NCBI GenBank assembly: GCA_902478725.1
Contig: CABSMD010000089.1
Span: 1 to 9,363 of the forward strand
Source: an uncultured Clostridia bacterium
GTDB lineage: Bacteria > Bacillota > Clostridia > HGM11514
Length of the DNA: 9,363 nucleotides
Direction: 5' to 3'
The notes under the pieces were generated by a model. The model worked only from the letters and a program-made list of their open reading frames with translations. It was not told the DNA's origin and made no database searches. Of this stretch, positions 6,303-9,363 are shown piece by piece. Both the position numbers and the translations under genes were made by a program. How positions within the stretch are numbered: position 1 is the first letter of the stretch; each line of letters begins with the position of its first letter.

Positions 6303-6321
6303 TGTAAACTGGTGGCTTACA
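6303..6321. promoter_or_regulatory. operator 2: TGTAAAC-tggtg-GCTTACA
   Basis: Same core and same 5-bp spacer as operator 1, with one mismatch in the right half-site (GCTTACA). The start-to-start distance of 31 bp is close to three helical turns, so two bound dimers would sit on the same face. The site abuts the expected -35 region of the promoter whose -10 is at 6343-6348, which suits repression. Confidence 0.68.
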
Positions 6322-6348
6322 GAAAAAAACATCTGACAAGCGTATAAT
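6316..6348 (+). promoter_or_regulatory. promoter of the ATPase operon
   Basis: A perfect TATAAT -10 box lies at 6343-6348, 44 bp before the ATPase start. No good -35 sits at 17 bp (CAGAAA). The nearest TTGACA-like match, CTTACA at 6316-6321, has an overlong 21-bp spacer. The -35 region therefore overlaps or abuts operator 2, and the promoter may be weak without an activator or tightly repressed. Confidence 0.55.
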
Positions 6349-6392
6349 AAAAGCATGAAATCAAACTGTGAAACTAAAGTGGGGAAAATGAA

Positions 6393-7382
6393 ATGGAACG
6401 GCTGCTGACACTGTACAGCGAAGTTCAGTCAACAGATGTTCGGTGGTTGTGGTATCCGTTTATCGCAATCGGGAAAATCACACTGCTGCAGGGTGATCCC
6501 GGTGACGGAAAATCCACCATGATGATGAATCTGATTGCGGAACTTTCAATGGGTGGTAGGACCCCGGACGGATGCAAAATTAGTGCGCCGCAAAAAGTGA
6601 TTTATCAATGCTCCGAGGATGGGGTTTCTGACACGATAAAGCCCCGTCTGGAACGCTGTGGGGCAGACTGCAGAAAGATTGCTTTCATCAATGAAGAAGT
6701 TTATAACGGCCTTACATTGGACGATGAACGCATCCGTCAGGCAATCATTGAATTCCGGCCGCGCTTGGTCGTGATCGACCCAATTCAGGCCTATCTTGGC
6801 AGTGATTCAGATTTGCAGATCACAGGCAGGGCACGGAAACTTATGCGCCGCCTTGGAATGTGGGCTGCTGGCTACGACTGCGCTATTGTTCTGATTGGGC
6901 ACCTCAATAAAAAAGAAGGCTCCAAAGGGCTGTACCGCAGCCTTGGCAGCATTGATGTTGTGGCAGCAGCACGAAGCGTCCTGCAGGTGGAGCGAGATAC
7001 AGAGAATCCTGATATAAGAATTGTACATCAAATCAAAAACAGTCTTGCGCCTACGGCAGAAGACATCCGCTTTTCCATTTCCGCCGACAAGGGCTTTCAG
7101 TGGCTGGAATGCAGGCCGCAATCTTTTGAAAATCAGAAACCAGATAGAAAACCAGAATTTGAATCGGAACAGCAAAAAGCGGTCTATTGGATTAAGCATT
7201 TTCTTGAAAAAGGCGATATGAGCGCGAATGAAATTTATTGCCGTCTGGACAATGAGGGTGTCAGCAAACGAGTGGCACGGATGGTAAAAACAGAAATGGG
7301 AATCCACTGCTACCAGAAAAAGCGGAGATGGTATTGGAGTGTTCAGCCGGAAGAAGGTGCTGTGAATGGACCACAGGTATAA
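6393..7382 (+). CDS. RepA/RecA-fold AAA-type ATPase with C-terminal winged-helix-like region
   Basis: 329-residue P-loop ATPase resembling the hexameric RepA helicase / RecA-like group. Walker A is GDPGDGKST (34-42) and Walker B is LVVIDP (125-130). A downstream motif IGHLNKKEGSKGLYRSLGS precedes VAAARSVLQVERD, the arrangement seen in RepA-like ATPases of phages, plasmids and elements. The last about 70 residues (AVYWIKHFLEKGDMSANEI to KKRRWYWSV) look like a winged-helix DNA-binding fold. The start at 6393 follows GTGGGGA at good spacing; the ATG at 6388 is out of frame and stops at once. It is the first gene of a three-gene operon under the twin operators, overlapping the next gene by 17 bp. 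Likely role: ATP-driven DNA remodelling or helicase loading during element replication or recombination; exact activity unknown. Confidence 0.88.
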   Translation: MERLLTLYSEVQSTDVRWLWYPFIAIGKITLLQGDPGDGKSTMMMNLIAELSMGGRTPDGCKISAPQKVIYQCSEDGVSDTIKPRLERCGADCRKIAFINEEVYNGLTLDDERIRQAIIEFRPRLVVIDPIQAYLGSDSDLQITGRARKLMRRLGMWAAGYDCAIVLIGHLNKKEGSKGLYRSLGSIDVVAAARSVLQVERDTENPDIRIVHQIKNSLAPTAEDIRFSISADKGFQWLECRPQSFENQKPDRKPEFESEQQKAVYWIKHFLEKGDMSANEIYCRLDNEGVSKRVARMVKTEMGIHCYQKKRRWYWSVQPEEGAVNGPQV

Positions 7383-7875
7383 AGTTGGCGGCTATGTGAA
7401 ACTTGCAAAATTGTGGGAGCGCTCTAAGGATGCAGCAGTAGCCTATCACAGTTCCTACTATGCTGAAAAGTTTAAAACTGATAGCGATAAAAAGCTGGTT
7501 GGTGTTTATATTGACATCACAGGGAATAAGGAAATTTATAAACGCCCGGAAATGGTGCATCTGCTCAAAGATTGCAAAAATGGTTCCATAAATCTGATTT
7601 TCTCGCAGACAAGGGCCTATCTTGCAGCAAATACCTGTGATTTCTGTTTTTTGCTGAAATATCTGTTTGACTTGCCGATGCGAGTGGATATTGTTACAGA
7701 CGATGATGACCAGAGAATCGACACCATTCTTGACGTTGATAACCAGCGGCAGAGTCTGAAAGATTTGGCTGAAAAATATACATCGATCCGAAGGAAAGAT
7801 TATCTTGAGTGGAGAATCCGACTGGAACATGAAATGACAAAGGCTGAAAAAAATGAACGTGGAAGGACAGTATAA
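7366..7875 (+). CDS. catalytically dead serine-recombinase-domain protein
   Basis: 169-residue protein that aligns along most of its length with the catalytic domain of the third recombinase downstream. Shared landmarks are VGGYVKLAK against VAVYARVST, then SYYAEKFK, then LVGVYIDITGN against IYSDEGKSG, then YKRPEM, then CKNGSINLIF, then AYLAANTCDF against SRFARNFSDC. In this alignment the nucleophilic serine is A14, its partner arginine is K12, and the two downstream catalytic arginines are Y85 and A88, while R60 is kept. There is no recombinase domain and no zinc ribbon. The tail (130-169) is a charged helix. The reading frame is intact and its ribosome binding site (GAAGAAGG, spacing about 8) is good, so it looks like a functional non-catalytic partner, not a decaying fragment. 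The alignment was made by eye. It overlaps both neighbours (17 bp and 23 bp). Confidence 0.75.
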   Translation: MDHRYKVGGYVKLAKLWERSKDAAVAYHSSYYAEKFKTDSDKKLVGVYIDITGNKEIYKRPEMVHLLKDCKNGSINLIFSQTRAYLAANTCDFCFLLKYLFDLPMRVDIVTDDDDQRIDTILDVDNQRQSLKDLAEKYTSIRRKDYLEWRIRLEHEMTKAEKNERGRTV

Positions 7876-9363
7876 TCCAAAAGACGTAGAGTGTATTCCG
7901 GTAGAAAACCTTGAAGTGCTGCCGAGTGGGGCAGACTGGCAGAGCCGACATCTGGAATCTGAAAGGCGAAAAGCAGAGATTCGTGACAGAATCCATAAGC
8001 AGACAGAACAGGGGCAGAAAACGGCAAAAGATTACTTTCGTCCGGCGAAACCGACACCGTCGATTTACGACAGCGACCTGAAGCGTGTGGCGGTTTATGC
8101 CCGTGTCAGCACTTCCAGCGAAGAACAGATTTCTTCCATTGAAAACCAGACTCTATATTACACCAAAAAGATTGCAGAAACGGAAAACTGGAATTTGCAG
8201 GATATTTACAGCGATGAAGGAAAATCGGGTACTTCACTGCGGAAACGGGATGCGTTTAAGCGCATGATGCGAGATGCCAAAGACCAGAAGATGGACTTGA
8301 TTATCTGTGCCAGCATTTCGCGGTTTGCGCGAAATTTTTCGGATTGTATGACGCAGATTGCAGCATTGAAAACCATGCACCCGGCACATCCCATTGGCGT
8401 GTACTTTGAAACTGAAAACATCTACACGCTGAATCCAAGCAGCCAATATAGTTTGGACATTCAAGCACTTCTGGCAGATTGGGAATCGGGCAACAAGAGT
8501 CGCCGGATGATCCTTTCGTATGACCAGCGTATTATGACAGGCCAGTACCCGGTGGCCGACCTGATGGGATATCGGCATACGAAGGATGGACGGTTGGTAA
8601 TTGAGCCGGAAGAAGCAAAGACGGTGCGGTTTATTTTTCTGGCGTTTATCCAGGGCTATAACTACGATCAGATCGCGGCAGTGCTGACACAGAAAAAGCG
8701 CAGCACCCTGCGCGGTAGGCAGGAGTGGAACGGCATGATGGTGGCAAACATCATGAAAAATGAACGCCGCTGGGGTGATCTGGAAGCTAGGAAGAGCATT
8801 GTGGTAGATTACAAACTGGGCAAGGTCACGAAGAATAACGGCAATCGCTGCTCTGCCTATGTCCCGGAACATCACGAAGCGATTGTTTCCCCAGAAATCG
8901 CACGAGCTGCACATCTTGTGGCATCCAGCAGCAAAAAGTGCGGGGTGCAGGATATTGTGGTAATCCGGCAGGGAGCATTGAAAGGCTTTGTGGGCATCCA
9001 TCCGAACTGGAGCGGCATCAATGCTGAAAGTATCCGCAGCCTTTGCCTGAGCACCTATCTGCCGGAAGAGGTGATGAAACTGAACGATATAGCAGAGATG
9101 AGGGCTGGGGCAACACTGGGAAAGGCACTTCAATCTGAATATATGACGGTTTCAGGTACTTACTTTATCAACCAGAGTAGCCCGGTTATGACGATTTCTA
9201 AAAATGGAATCCGTTTCAGCAAGGCCTGCCATAGCCGGTTGGACGACTGCGAGTATGTGGAACTGCTCTATCATCCGATTCTGCAGGTCGTGATTTTGCG
9301 AAAGAGTAATCACGGCTTTTCAACGACGATGCGCTGGAGAGATGACAATGACGTTCATAGTGC
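7853..9363 (+). CDS. serine recombinase 3 with N-terminal extension (cut by window edge)
   Basis: 503 codons are visible and the frame is still open at the right edge. The ATG at 7853 overlaps the preceding gene by 23 bp and has AAAGG about 8-12 nt upstream. About 77 residues with a basic helix (HLESERRKAEIRDRIHKQTE) precede the catalytic domain. That domain is intact: VYARVST with R84 and S86, then DEGKSGTSLRKR, then SISRFARN (S156, R157, R160). A recombinase domain follows (about 220-330). No CxxC zinc ribbon appears where recombinases 1 and 2 have one. From about residue 374 comes a different C-terminal region (GALKGFVGIHPNWSG, then CEYVELLYHPILQVVILRK), a type I recall from other clostridial recombinases but cannot name. 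It is likely an active site-specific recombinase; its target is unknown. Confidence 0.9.
   Translation, partial: MNVEGQYNPKDVECIPVENLEVLPSGADWQSRHLESERRKAEIRDRIHKQTEQGQKTAKDYFRPAKPTPSIYDSDLKRVAVYARVSTSSEEQISSIENQTLYYTKKIAETENWNLQDIYSDEGKSGTSLRKRDAFKRMMRDAKDQKMDLIICASISRFARNFSDCMTQIAALKTMHPAHPIGVYFETENIYTLNPSSQYSLDIQALLADWESGNKSRRMILSYDQRIMTGQYPVADLMGYRHTKDGRLVIEPEEAKTVRFIFLAFIQGYNYDQIAAVLTQKKRSTLRGRQEWNGMMVANIMKNERRWGDLEARKSIVVDYKLGKVTKNNGNRCSAYVPEHHEAIVSPEIARAAHLVASSSKKCGVQDIVVIRQGALKGFVGIHPNWSGINAESIRSLCLSTYLPEEVMKLNDIAEMRAGATLGKALQSEYMTVSGTYFINQSSPVMTISKNGIRFSKACHSRLDDCEYVELLYHPILQVVILRKSNHGFSTTMRWRDDNDVHS

Noticed and set aside
7366..7875. Reading this gene as a frameshifted N-terminal part of recombinase 3
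   Set aside because: Recombinase 3 has its own complete catalytic domain and start signal, and this gene shows amino-acid replacements at catalytic sites, not stops or frameshifts.
8234..9133. 299-codon minus-strand open frame
   Set aside because: Antisense to recombinase 3, which carries intact serine recombinase motifs on the plus strand.
1..9363. CRISPR array, tRNA, rRNA or insertion sequence
   Set aside because: No regularly spaced direct repeats, cloverleaf, rRNA-like stretch or DDE transposase was seen on either strand.

Overview
The window looks like part of an integrated mobile element of a Firmicutes (Bacillota) host, most likely a gut Clostridia lineage. The evidence is AGGAGG-type ribosome binding sites, moderate G+C, TnpX/TndX-like large serine recombinases with zinc ribbons, and a MobC/relaxase pair. 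The host and lineage are inferred from gene content and style only. No chromosomal core gene, rRNA, tRNA or CRISPR array was seen, and both edges cut through genes.

Left part (1-1137, minus strand): the 5' end of a MOBP-type relaxase gene, cut by the window edge, and mobC overlapping it upstream. Positions 1138-1527 hold no gene but many inverted repeats: a candidate oriT next to mobC (about 1161-1246), a 7-bp palindrome at 1261-1280, mutually exclusive hairpins at 1346-1369, and a 98-bp nested palindrome at 1409-1506. The nested palindrome ends 5 bp before the ribosome binding site of a 53-residue ORF (1528-1689).

Middle (1690-5788, plus strand): a candidate sigma-A promoter, then two large serine recombinases (1835-3481 and 3478-5082) sharing an ATGA stop/start overlap. 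An 18-bp bulged inverted repeat (5094-5154) follows, then a three-helix membrane protein (5169-5480). A strong hairpin (5528-5577) and about 200 bp without a gene close this block.

Right part (5789-9363): a divergent XRE-type repressor gene (minus) faces a plus-strand operon of three overlapping genes. These are a RepA/RecA-fold ATPase, a 169-residue protein that I read as a serine-recombinase catalytic domain with its catalytic residues replaced, and a third, catalytically intact serine recombinase cut by the right edge. Two TGTAAAC-N5-GTTTACA-type operators lie 31 bp apart between repressor and operon; the second sits just upstream of a TATAAT box.

Taken together, the relaxase and MobC would nick and mobilise the element in trans, and the tandem recombinases probably excise and integrate it. 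The repressor-controlled ATPase / dead recombinase / active recombinase operon looks like a second, separately regulated recombination or replication module. The catalytically dead recombinase next to an ATPase and an active recombinase is the most unusual thing here. Function beyond family level is inference.
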